Assembly (NCBI GenBank): GCA_013396995.1
Contig: VWZP01002907.1
Location: 620,001 to 684,000, forward strand
DNA: 64,000 nt
Source: Dicaeum eximium
Taxonomy: Eukaryota > Chordata > Aves > Passeriformes > Dicaeidae
Direction: 5' to 3'
Position 1 is the stretch's first letter; each line of letters starts with the position of its first letter. The translations under genes and the position numbers were made by a program. Under the pieces are notes generated by a model. That model worked only from the letters and a program-made list of their open reading frames with translations. It searched no databases and was not told the origin of the DNA. Shown one piece after another: positions 12,368 to 24,164 of the stretch.

Positions 12368-12910
12368 AGTATAGGAGAGCTACCTTAATATTAACCTTAA
12401 GAGTGACAGGGAACTTCCTGCCTGAGCGGCCAAAGAATAATTACCCTCTGGAGAGACTTTCACTCTATTACTTTCTTCACACAAAGATCAAAGCTTTGTT
12501 GTCCTGCCGAGTTTTTCTCCATCATGAAAGTTAACTTCAGGGGATTGAAAAAAAAAAAATAAAAATGGGGATACCTTATAGCTGCAACTATCGAAAGCGG
12601 AATCGTGGCGATTCGTGTTTCCCTCCGCCCCCCACCAAATGTCAAAAAAACCCCTCCCAAAAAGTTAGGTCGTTTTGGTTTTTGTTTAGGACGCTTGTCC
12701 TGTTCCTTTAAAAGATGTTCCGTGCTACATGGGACTCTTATATTTGTTATGGGTACTCTAATCAGCGACAAAGTAATTGAAGGATTAATTTTATATATTT
12801 TCCCCAGGCTGCCGCATCAAACCAGCTTGCTTTATTTAGCCCAGCATGTATGAATACAAGACTTCCAATTAATGCAATTGCTTGCTTAAGTCAGAACATT
12901 GCCTTTCAAA
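12240..12910. promoter_or_regulatory. Candidate conserved regulatory block
   Basis: A stretch dense in developmental transcription-factor cores: E-box CAGCTG at 12275-12280, CATATG at 12285-12290 overlapping a perfect POU octamer ATGCAAAT at 12288-12295, then CAATTA, CTAATCAGC and GGATTAATTT-type homeodomain sites, and TTCAAAG (TCF/LEF type, reverse strand) near 12905. It sits directly upstream of a CpG island. Enhancer function and deep conservation are inferred from motif clustering only. A poly(T) run interrupts it at 12337-12357. Confidence 0.4.
12337..12357 (+). repeat. Poly(T) run
   Basis: A 21-base T homopolymer preceded by a GGTTGGTTTGG-type sequence. Similar G/T-rich or C/A-rich lead-ins flank other homopolymer runs in this window. 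No attached transposon was recognised. Confidence 0.85.
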
Positions 12911-13139
12911 GGATCCTCACATGATCCTTTTCTTGTAATAGCAGGCTGGAGCTGGAAAGACTTTGCAAGGCTGCTGCATTTCACACCAGCCCGTCCCCAG
13001 CGCTTTCCCCAGCGTCTGTCTGTCTCTTCTAGGACAGGCGTGGGGTGATTAACTGATGTTTTCGATAATCTGTGAATTCTTAATAGTCTTATTTTCACAA
13101 TTAAATATCTCAGCCTCTTTAGGATTAGGATTCTCCACG

Positions 13140-13560
13140 AAGGCAGGCCAGAAAGTTTGCTCCTCTCTGAGGCAGGCGCCTCAGGAAGGGATTTGCGTGG
13201 CGCGGTTTGTGCGGCGCCTGCCGTGCGGCGGGAGCCTGCCTCCGACCGCCGCCGCTTCTGCCGTCTTTTCCCGCGGCCACGAGCGCTCCCGTCCCGATCC
13301 CTCTACACTCCCCGGCTCAGGAATTCCCGCGGCACCGGGAACTCGCCGCTCCGCTCCGCCGGCTCCCGGCGCTGCCTCGGCGGGCGCTGCCTCGGGACCC
13401 GCAACCGGCGCCGCTCGAGCCGCGCGCGGAGCCCCGCGGCCGGCTGCGCCTCCTCCTGCCCTCCTTCCATCCCTCCATCCCTCCATCCATCCCTCCATCT
13501 CTCCTTTTCCCCAGCCAGCTCCTCCGCGGCTTTCCAAGCAGCGCCCTGGCATTCAGACGA
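13140..13560. promoter_or_regulatory. Third orphan CpG island
   Basis: Very GC-rich with dense CpG (for example GGCGCGGTTTGTGCGGCGCC and CGCGGAGCCCCGCGGCC), flanked by AT-rich DNA on both sides. Four overlapping frames on both strands stay open for 120-200 codons and encode P/A/R/S-rich low-complexity products, as expected of CpG-island DNA. The nearest recognised gene start, PSMD14, is more than 20 kb away on the right. This may be the promoter of an unannotated non-coding RNA or a developmental regulatory island. Confidence 0.6.
13461..13506 (+). repeat. (CCAT/CCCT)n simple repeat
   Basis: An imperfect tandem array of CCATCCCT units inside the third orphan CpG island. It is fully pyrimidine plus A on this strand. 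Confidence 0.85.
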
Positions 13561-15893
13561 AGAAAGTACGTTTAGATTTAGACGCTAATTCTTCACCGTT
13601 CTGTTCCATTATCAAATCAATATTGCACACAACTTGGAGGAAAGCGGGGATATAACAGGATCCATTAGTTCTGGTTTTCAGCAGGAACTGGAAAATATAC
13701 CCATTTATATTCACAGATACTTAAAAAGTCAGATCTTTGAGAAGGACAATTTGCCCTGAAATACCAGGGTTCCAAACACAGAACGATACAAATCCTCACC
13801 TCAAGTCGACTACAGCAAAAGGAAGACTAGCTTGACTAAAATATCAATTCAATCGGGCACAGCCAGGAAAATCTGTGTGTAGGATATTCATCAAGCAGTA
13901 TTTGCATTCAGATGGGTTACCATCTCCCTGTTTTTTGGATTTTAATTTGTGATCCCTTTTTCCAGATTGCAACACCTTTGTCAATTCACTCCTTTATTTT
14001 CTTCACTGTCTCACAGACACAGAGAACACAGTCATCCTTCAAAAGTGCTTTAGTTTGTTTTAAAGCTTCCTACTATTAACCCACACCAATATGCCAAAGT
14101 TTATAAAAAATGTAATAGGACCTAATAGTTTCTCCCATGAAATAATTTGCTTTTCAAGTTTTAGTTTGAACAAAGAATGGCCTTCAACTTTTTGCATTTG
14201 TGTATATATAAATTTTAAAAAATTGCCTTCACACAAATCCTTTGCTTCTTCTGTTTTAATGATGACATAAATCTCATCCATCAGCTAAATTTAAAACACA
14301 AGGCATAGATAATATTGAACACATAATTTCAAACCATTTAAGGCATAACCTAATCAAAATAATTCTGATGTTTACAGTGTCATGTTAATCTACTGTATCC
14401 AGGAAATTCAGAACAAAAATGATGTGGTTATTTTCATTATTAAGGAGAACAAGGTTTGGACCTTCATCCTGCGTTCACTTAATTAAAACTGCGTAGTGGA
14501 AAACATGTGGTGCTGTACAACTGCATGCGCTGCTTGGAGAGTTTGGTGACATCTGGACTTGCAGAAACACAACCTCTCTCTCTCAACTTTGGGTATGGTT
14601 TCCACATAATTGGTATCTGGGAACATGTGCATAAGATACACACATACACACAACTGTGCAAACAGCTGTTTTAAAAAAATTTTCTGAGTACTCTGCTCAT
14701 ACATTTTTATATGTTCATTTATCTCATTTGAGGAGACAATGCTGAGGTTGTTTTTTTTAAAAAAATTCTTGCCTCCAGATAAAAAAGGAGAAATTGGGTT
14801 TATGGCCTATTGCCTGGTAATTTTTAAAATTGTTAGCAAAGTTCAACCACCTTGACTGAAAAATACACATTAAGGTACTGATTTTTTTTATTTTTATAAA
14901 TAAGAACAAGCTTTGCTACTACTATGTGAAAGGTATAAAGAAGCCAACTTTTATTAGGCAGCAGTTGGTTGATCAAAAAAACCGACAAAAGCTCCTGGAC
15001 CTCTCTCACAATGTGATGTCTCTTACCTAGCTAGCAGGCCAAAATTCAAAACTAGAGGTTAAGGGAAAAGCCAGAAACATTCTGGGATTCTGGGGATTAA
15101 AGGAACAGAGCATGTCTTCGAGGTCTTAAGATATAGAACTAACCTAAGGATAACCTGGGATACTGAAGAGATGGGAGTAGGTAGGGCAATACAGGAAACA
15201 GAACTATAACATATAAATTTTAATGTTAATTGAGCATCTTTTCACTTTAAGTATTCTAACATTTCATTATTGGACTGTTTTCCATGGTCCTAAGACAACA
15301 GGTAAGAAGGACATTCACAGTGAATTTCAGAACTTTGTCCATCAAGTCAGTATCCATTTTTGTGCTGCAGAAAGCAATCCTTCAACTTTTACAGCAGTTC
15401 ACTGGGGCAAGAGAAAATTGGATGCACTTTTACAAGTACGTCTCCAGATGTTACTAAAGAGAAACTGTGAACAGCAAAGACTGAAGAAGAAAATAAGTCC
15501 ATTAAATGTGATGGTAAAAGAAGAGTCACAAAGCCAGCAGGTTCCCATGTTGGCTATTTCCATTCAATTTGAGAGATCAATGCAAAAGTCTTTGTTTTCT
15601 TCCTTTTGTTTTTCTTACAATATTTAAGCATTTTAGTAATATAATCTTCTTATGTTAAAAGGTGATGCTATATTGTTGCACTTGAATGATGTGATTTGAA
15701 CACTGCAGACTAAATTGCTTATTAAAGTTAAAACAAAAGAAAAAAAGACAGGAGAATTCTGTAAAACAAGAGCCACAAGGCATTCTGTAGTATATTGCCT
15801 ACTCGAAAGGCTGAGCTGCTCTTCAGTGAGATAGAGTAAACTTCAGAATTGGATTTTTCTTGAGAAAGAAAGTAAGAGAGAGACAGAGAGAAA

Positions 15894-16023
<130 letters not shown>

Positions 16024-19000
16024 CAAGCTATATAGGAAAGTAATTGAGGTGGGACAGAACCAACATTTCAAAATAATATTTGCAAAACATTACTAACTCT
16101 GGCTAATCTGTGGCTATTCCAGCAACTGTAGCCATTTCACTGAAGACGTTTCTGCAGAAAGTGAAGAGATCACAATGGAAATTGATAGCTTCCATATTTG
16201 AGAGATGAAGAAAGAAATGTGACTATGGATATAAACCACTACAGGGGGAAAAAAAGTTCTCTGAATACTAAGCAAATTAGATAACATAATATTAAAACTT
16301 TAAAATTAATTCACTTGCTTTGTATAAGCGATTTGCAATATTATTCTCATACAGAACATTTTCAGCAATAATTCTAAGAAAATGTTGAATGTGCAATTCA
16401 ATATATAAACCTACATCATCCATACAAACTGACAATGAATCAACCCTCCAAGAATAAGTAATGGGAAATTAGGTAAAGGCATAATACAGCATATAGTACA
16501 TAATAACTGAAAGGCAAGAATAATATTGTATTAGTTGTAGGACTGCTACTGTTTGTCTCTGTCAGATTTAAAGGGACAGTTCCATAGACAGTATAAGAAA
16601 AAACGTATCATAAACATTTCATCTCAGAGAGACCTTAACTGATGGGGAAAGGTCACAGCAGGAAAAATCCACTTTTGTACGATCTGAAATACTGGAGCTG
16701 GTCAGATGTTCACAATATATTGCTCACCAAGAAACTGAGCCCAAGAACTATTAAGTTTTTTGGTGAATAACTTTGAATAATTAATCCTTCTGAGAAAATC
16801 ACAATCTGTTCACCAAGAGTTCATGAAAAAAACAAGGTGAATAATTCATTATGAATTATTTGACCAGTTTTAGCAATGAGATTCTAAATCTGTCTTCTTA
16901 TGGATATTAACCTCATTAATACTATTTAGATACAATGCTTAAGAATAATTTAAATTATTAAATACTGCATATCTAATACTATACAATTTAAGGTAGCGAC
17001 TTTCTTTTCTATTTCTTGTAAATACTTTGGAAATAAGTCTTTATTTATTAAAATTTTAAAAAGCTCTGTGTATCCCTTTAGAAGCACTATTAGTCTTAGA
17101 ACAATTGATGCAATAACAGGACATTCCTAAATAAGAAGACAGGTTTGATGGAAGACAAATCTAAATGTTCAGAATCTGAGGGGGTATACTGCTATAACAT
17201 ATATTTAGGCAGCTATAGTAAGATGCTGTCACTCATGAGTTTTAGGGAACTTCTGAGTATGTCTAATCCTGCTCTGGGAAATAGAACGTCCATGATTTGA
17301 AGAAAAACAGGTTCAGATTCCCATTCTTAAATATTTACAAAACATTAATTATAATAATAGCAGTTATTGTACAATAATTTAAAAACTGAATAATGTTACA
17401 ACTGATTTCAAATTATTCTAATGTGCCATCCTAAATTAACATATTTAAACATTAGTACACTATTTCTGTTTAATTATAAACATGACATTGTTTTAAATTA
17501 AAAGTTAACATATCCTGAGCAACATGTAGCCAATTATACAATTTCATTAGGTAAAGCTGCAGTTTCATGGCACTCTGAACTGCTCTGCATCTGAGCTGCC
17601 ACTGCACTTTGTGCCAAGTCTTTCTGGCTTCTCTTTTGCATCAGAGTATGGTGGCCACAGTCCCCCTACTGCCTTCCCACAGAGATGAGTTGTTTCATAG
17701 CAGAATTCTATTCAGGGTGAAGCCTGACAATACAACTAGGCTGGTCTAAAATCAATCCCCTACAAAAAGGAATTGTCCAGCTTCTGTTTTGTTCCTAAAC
17801 CTGGCTCCATCCTCCCTGGCATAGGTAATGATTTGACCCCACAGAGAAGTCAAAGAGACAAAAAAAAAATCTTATAAAATATACTTCTCTATACTAGAAG
17901 AAGGCCCCTGAGCTACAAGACATTCAGTTTAAAGTCAGATGAATGAAGGTGCCAGTGAAAATGCTGGAGAAGAGCACAGCAAAGAGAGCTCAAGGGAAAG
18001 CGGTGGTAACATATGGCCAAAAGTAGGGTTTGCAGCAATCAACATTTAGATTGGCTTCAGCTTCAGTGGAACCACAGGCTTGGATTTACTGTAAATAAGA
18101 TCTAATTCTGAAGGAACTTCCTCAAAACAAACATAAGGCGAGTCATTTCATACTCCTCCTCCAAGAAAAAGAAACCCAACAAGCACATCATTTACAGTGA
18201 TAGTAATAGTAATAGTAACTTACTTCATGTAATGTATTTTCAGCCACTTGGCATACAATATGTGTCTACCACTTGGTTATACTTGATGCTGAACTGAGCT
18301 TTACCTATGCAATATTTAATCTGACCCTTCAAAGAATATTTTAAAAACATTTAACTGTAAGTGCAAAGCTATGCATTTTAAAAGTTTTTTACTCTTTACT
18401 ATGTGCAAATATGCATCACATTACTTTGAAATGTCAGTAAAAGCCTCTTAAAAGAATAGCTCTCTGGAATAAATTTTCCATTTAATTCTGAAACTAATCC
18501 TCTATGATGTTAAAATCAGTTTGTACATTAGGAAAATATTTACTATGTACTATTTATATTCTTCATTAATATTTTGAGTACTACTGTTTAGTTTTAATAT
18601 AAAATCTGAAATTATGTAAAGAGATAAAACTTTAAAGAAATTTTCTTCTTTACATTGCATCAAAATATATGCAACACACATATATATAGTAAATATGAGA
18701 AACAATCCACTGTTTGACACCTAAAAATTATGCTAATAATTGTTTATATTAATGAATAAAGCAAAACTTTCATAGCAGCATGTTAGCAGAAGTTAAAAGT
18801 GTGTGCAGGTGGGATTTGGCTACACTGTTGCTATTTACACCAATCATTCAATTGCATATCAGTTCTAGGAATTTTCTTATTAGCTGAGTATGAGGTTTTA
18901 TATATCTGTGGATTTTAAACTGGAATTAAAGAGTGACTGATCTCTGCCAGTTTCCTCAGATGTGGCATTCAGAAATGGAATCTTCCCAATTTAATTTTTT

Positions 19001-21666
19001 TCTCTGCTGTATTGAAACAGAACTACAGAATTACAAGACAAGACTGCAACTATTTAATACTAATGGCTATGCAGTTATAGTTACTGTTTCAGCTGTACTA
19101 ATGTTTTAGTCTAATGTTCATTCATATGACACCATAACAATTCAGGAGTTTTGAAAGAAAAATTTTTTAATTCATAAATCAGAAGATTATGGATTGGATC
19201 AACAAGATTTCATAGTAACAAAATTTTAGATGAAACTGTAATAAAACACCTACTACAAGAAAAATACTTATGGGAGAAACATTAGCATTATTTGTATTCA
19301 TCGCTTCTTGCTAACTAATTTTTTCATAAAAACAGGAAAAATGTGGAGCAGATCTCTCATAACTACATCTCTTTGCAGTACTGATGGGTTGCCTGATGGA
19401 GCTCTATTGCTCTGCCTGACCAAAGAACAAACTTTTCATCTTTGAGGCTATGTAGCTTTTTTGAAAGGTTAGTTCTTTCTTGCTGTTGGATGAGTTTCCT
19501 GGCCATGAATAGAGAGTGAGATGAAAGGTCCACAGAAATAAGCAGCAAGTCTAGATGGGCATATCTTGTTGCCTTTCAGCATGAAAGAAAGGGAATCTAA
19601 ATTTAAAAAAAAAAAAAAAGCAAAACCAACCAAACCAAACAAAAAAAATCCACACCAAAAACCTTGCTAAAACAATAGATTCTCCTCCATTTATTTAGGT
19701 AAGAGTGTGAGATGAGACCTCTCGCCACCTACCACGTCATTCCACTCCAGCATTAGTTCACTAAGCTTTCAGCTGTTTTCTAACCCTCATGATTTACTGA
19801 AAATTTCTCAATATTGTGTGATGGATCTCATTGAGAATCTCAGCTTCCATTAAATCAAATCAAAACATGATTTTTCACACAACTTAAAGCTTACCTTTAA
19901 AAAATATCAATTATTTAATAGTACAAGTGTGACAGCAGTAAGAACAAAAATGTATCTCTTTTTGGTTCTTTCTCTAATCTCTCTGATATTCTGTGAACTA
20001 TCTAAAGAGGTGGATGAAAATATCTCAGCTTCAGATTTACTTAATTGCATTAAGCAGACTGATTTTTAATTTTTTTTTCAAAGCTTTGTGGTATCTTTCC
20101 AGATCTTGTGGTTGAATTGCAGTCTTCTGACTATTATTGTTCCAAAATGATCACATAAGTTATAAGGATAAGAAATTATTACATTTAGTCTCCCTCAGTT
20201 AGTAATTTCAAATGCTCAAAATACATACATATTAAATTTCAGAAGTTCTTTAAGTGCAGGTACACAGCCTTCTTCCACAGTATTTAACCAGACTTGTACT
20301 AAGAACTATGATGTTATGTAATTTCCATAAAGTGTAGACAGTTCACAACAAAGCCTATGATATGTTTATTTTCAGTACTGTGTTTGTTGTTCCTTCTAAC
20401 ATACTTTTTTTTTTTTAAGGATCAGATAAATATGGGCATTGTGTGCTAAGTAATCAAATTTGCAGCTAAAAATGGATTTATGGCTTTTGAGATAAAAATA
20501 TTATGTCTGCATTTTATTACTTTTAAGGTTTAAATTTCCAATTAATTCATAAAGGAACTATTATAGTATCTGTGATTGTGATTTAATTAGTGGTGCTTTA
20601 GAATGTCTACTATGGAGGAAAGAACAACACACAGCACGTAAAGGAGTGAGCTCAGAAAGACTGCTGTTAACACAATGTGCTAATATAAGAGCAGGGCTGA
20701 AAATTAGGCCATGCTGTTTTCACACTGGGAGAAGCTATTGAACTGTTTAGATTTTAGAGGGAAATTATTTTCCTTCTGAAGACAACAGTCTCCTTTTTGT
20801 TCTTGTCTCTCTTCTATTCCTTAAGGCCATGAGTTGGTCATGCATTCCAGCATCCTGCTTTCTCAGAACAGCAATCTAACTCTTCTTTCAGCAGTACTCC
20901 TCTTCTTGGAGGAGCAGACAAGATAAAGTGGCTGCAAATGGCCAGTAAGGAAGACCTGTCAGCTTCAGATAGCCACAAAAAGGAGATTTCCAGAAAGATT
21001 AATGGCAACAGCTGATCTGCAAGCAGCAAAACTAGTCTTCTCCAGATAAAAGCTTTGTTCAGGCACACTAGCTTTAATTAAATAATACCACTTCATTGAT
21101 TAAAAAAAAACTTTAGGGACTTGCAGGCATATTTAAATTAAGCAACAAATAACATGGAATACTTGAGAAGAAGTTCTGAGATGAGTAGAAGTTCTGAGAT
21201 GTATCTAATTGAATATGTTTCATCTCCTCAGTTTACCCATCAAGTCCTCTATATTTTAAGAGTTTATATTCAAATATGTATCTTAGAGTCTGCAAATTTA
21301 AAGATAGTCACTTTGGTCTCACCACATTATTTTTAACAATGTCTTTAGTGTTTAGTTTAATACTAAGCAAGATGATTCACTAGTTAGTTCAGCAGAGAAT
21401 TCCATAAATGGTAATAACTGTGAGATCATTCTTGCCCACCCTCCACTGAAGCAATCAGGACTCCCTGTAATACAGTTTGTAAGTCATTGTCCAGTTTAAA
21501 TCTGTCACGCATTAGCGCTTCCATCCATCATCTCTCAAGTCTGAACGCGTAGTTTAGAATTAATGAAACTAGGCCTTAAGTCGTATAAAACAACCAAACA
21601 TTTCATTTTGAAAAGCAGATACTGCAAGCAGCCTGACTTAAAAATACAAGGAAATTCTGGATCCAT

Positions 21667-21893
21667 AATTCACCCTCCACCTTCCGACCCCACCAACCGC
21701 CATATTAGTGTGCCCCCACCAAAATACCAGCTTGTGTTTACAGTTTCCTTCCTCCTGATGGTGGATGGGCGCGTGTACACGCACTCGCTCTATGTGCACT
21801 CAATAGGATCATGATCTGGAGAGCTGAAAATGTAAACACAAGCTGGTATTGTGGTGTGACTAGCGGTTTGTGGTTTCTTTGTTTGAATATTTC
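21667..21893. repeat. Long-armed inverted repeat (foldback)
   Basis: AATACCAGCTTGTGTTTACA at 21723-21742 is the exact reverse complement of 21831-21850, a 20-base perfect arm. Outside it the arms continue with mismatches and small gaps: CCACCAACCGCC on the left against AGCGGTTTGTGG on the right, and possibly as far as ATTCA/GAATA near 21668 and 21889. The 88-base centre contains a perfect 12-base palindrome GCGTGTACACGC at 21771-21782 and a local cluster of CpGs. It could be a miniature inverted-repeat (DNA-transposon-derived) element, a structured RNA or a recombination product. Its family is not recognised. Confidence 0.75.
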
Positions 21894-23929
21894 AAAAATG
21901 GCACACTGGCCAGAACTTAAGAAGAGAAAAGCAGAGCTGCTACTTATACAAAAATTTGATGGTTCCAATGCTCAGATAAAGCGGGCTGCACAATACTTCA
22001 TTTTTTCATAGTTGACTCTGGTTTAGGGCAGGAATTTTGTTTTTGGGGATAGACAAAATACACTTTTGCCCTTCATGTCACATAAGAAGGAATACCCTGC
22101 TTGTTCAAGTGCCCATCAAGAGATTTCTTCAGATTAGGAATGCTCTATTCATCCAAAGCTGTCTGTAATCATGTGACTGAAGTAGAGGATATGGTCAAGC
22201 ATTCACAGGATTAACACTTTTTAGGTGAGCACAGCTCATTCTTTATTAATAAAATATTGTTGCATCATAGAGCTTGCCATTTTCTATTATTTAAACTCAA
22301 ACATGGATTCATATGTGGACCCCACGGAGAGCCCCAAAATTATGTACCTATGGAGTTACAAGAGCACAAGTTTACATTGGTGTAATTTCAGAATTTTTCA
22401 GAATCTTTCTTTTTGCTTCACTGAAAGTAAGTGAAGCAAAATTACTTTATGAAATCACCATGAGCCCAAAAGCTCCTCTACTTCTTTCTAAGGATATCTG
22501 CCAGTCTCAATAAAACCTCATAATATCATTTTGCTACTGTTCTGAACATGGAGGGGAGGAAGGAGGGAGGACTGATATTCATTTTATAAAATACTGGCAT
22601 ATATCCAGCTACATTATATTATTTTATTTTTCTACATTAGAAGTGTTTTAATAAGCTTATCAGAAGTACATATTTGAAGTCATTTTTCCCCCCAATAATT
22701 TATTTTCATCAGTTGCAGACTGGTTATAATACATATTACACATACTATACAAGCTCATCACTGGAAATTTAAACAACTGAAAGCAAAATTTAAGAAAAGA
22801 TGGAAAAAAGCAGGGTGGTCTTCTCAAAATAGTGGGAAAAGTCCAGAAATTTCACCAGTACAAATGCAACAACTCTTCATTCAAGACAGGGGCAGTTCTA
22901 ACATCTATGTTCTTTATAAGAATAGTGGTGTTATTCTTGTAGTACTCACAATTCATGAAAAGAGCATCTAGTTTATAAATACTTATCAGTTCATTTGATT
23001 AGATCTGTCCCATAAAAAGCAGGAAATTCTTTCTTAAACTATGAAGTATTACATTACACACAAAACCATATAAGAATATTAATCAATTTTTCTCTTCAAA
23101 TACTTTTCATGTGTGTTTTAGAAAGACTTGATTACTTTACACAAACTGCACAACTGCAATGCCATCATAAGGTAGAACATCTTGCCTCTTTTTAATACAT
23201 TACTCTATATAAGCACCCTCACAAAGACAGCTTGTGAGCTTTTCACAAATTACAATAATGGAACCACCTACATGTATATCAGTGCTGACAGATCTGGATC
23301 ATCTTATTTTCACCTGCAGTAAGTTCAGAGTCAGCTAAAAACTAAATTATACAATGAACAGCTTTGTTGTAGGAATATGCATGGCCTTATTTTCCACCAA
23401 CATTTGCAGAACAAACGCATGCAGCTAGCATAGATATTTAATGTAAATGGTAATAAATACTAGTGAATTTGCAATCTCTTTTTTTTCATCCAAATTGAAG
23501 AGAAAGTCCATCACTTTGGGGGTTTTTACATGCTGCTCTATAGATGGATGGTTTTGTCTATACAGATGCACACCTGTCCAACAGCCACTATCTGCAATAG
23601 ATTAATGTAAAAAAAAGGAAAATGTACCCAAAAAGATCTTCTTGCTGTTAGTTGAAATGACTAATAACATAATAAGGAATTAGATGAAGAATTAACTAAA
23701 GCAGAATTTTGTGTTCAGCTACTACACAAAACACCATAAAATTTTGATGACCATTTGAAGCCAAGACCTTTAGTATGTGCTCTTCTGAAAGGCAGTGGCA
23801 CTTCTGGTCTAAAATAAGAGGACTGGCAGCTGAGATGATCATGCCATTCTGGAAGGCCTTAGTTTTAAATACCTATAGTGACCAATAGTGATATTTGGTC
23901 AAATACAGACCAAAAAGATGAAACATTGG

Positions 23930-24164
23930 TCTCATGTTATGCCAAGGAAGGTTTAGACTGGATATTAGGAAAATATTAGTGAAAATGTCATCATTGAAAG
24001 TGTGCCCAAGGATTGAAATAGGGTGCCCAGGGCATTGGTGGAATCACTGACCAAAAATCACGTTGATGTAGCACTCAAGGACATGGTTTATGGGTGAAGG
24101 TGTTAGGTTAACTGTTGGACTCAGTATCAGGGGTCTTCTCCAACCTAAATGATTCTATGATTCT
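23930..24164 (+). mobile_element. CR1 LINE, truncated 3' end
   Basis: The order of conserved phrases is that of the CR1 3' terminus: GGTTTAGACTGGATATTAGGAAAA, GTGCCCAGGGCATTGGTGGAATCAC, GGACATGGTTTATGGG, GTTGGACTCAGTATC, GGTCTTCTCCAACCTAAATG (each shown in part), and the diagnostic GATTCTATGATTCT end at 24151-24164. It is a 5'-truncated non-LTR retrotransposon copy in + orientation with no intact reverse transcriptase. CR1 is the main LINE of birds and other sauropsids, which supports the guess about the organism. Confidence 0.9.

Noticed and set aside
13056..13655. 199-codon + strand open frame with overlapping frames on both strands
   Set aside because: Same reason: it covers a CpG island and a CCAT/CCCT repeat, its composition is P/A/S-rich, and it resembles no family.
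15223..15627. 134-codon open frame in AT-rich intergenic DNA
   Set aside because: No recognisable domain. By rough estimate, about one frame of this length is expected by chance in 64 kb of this composition.
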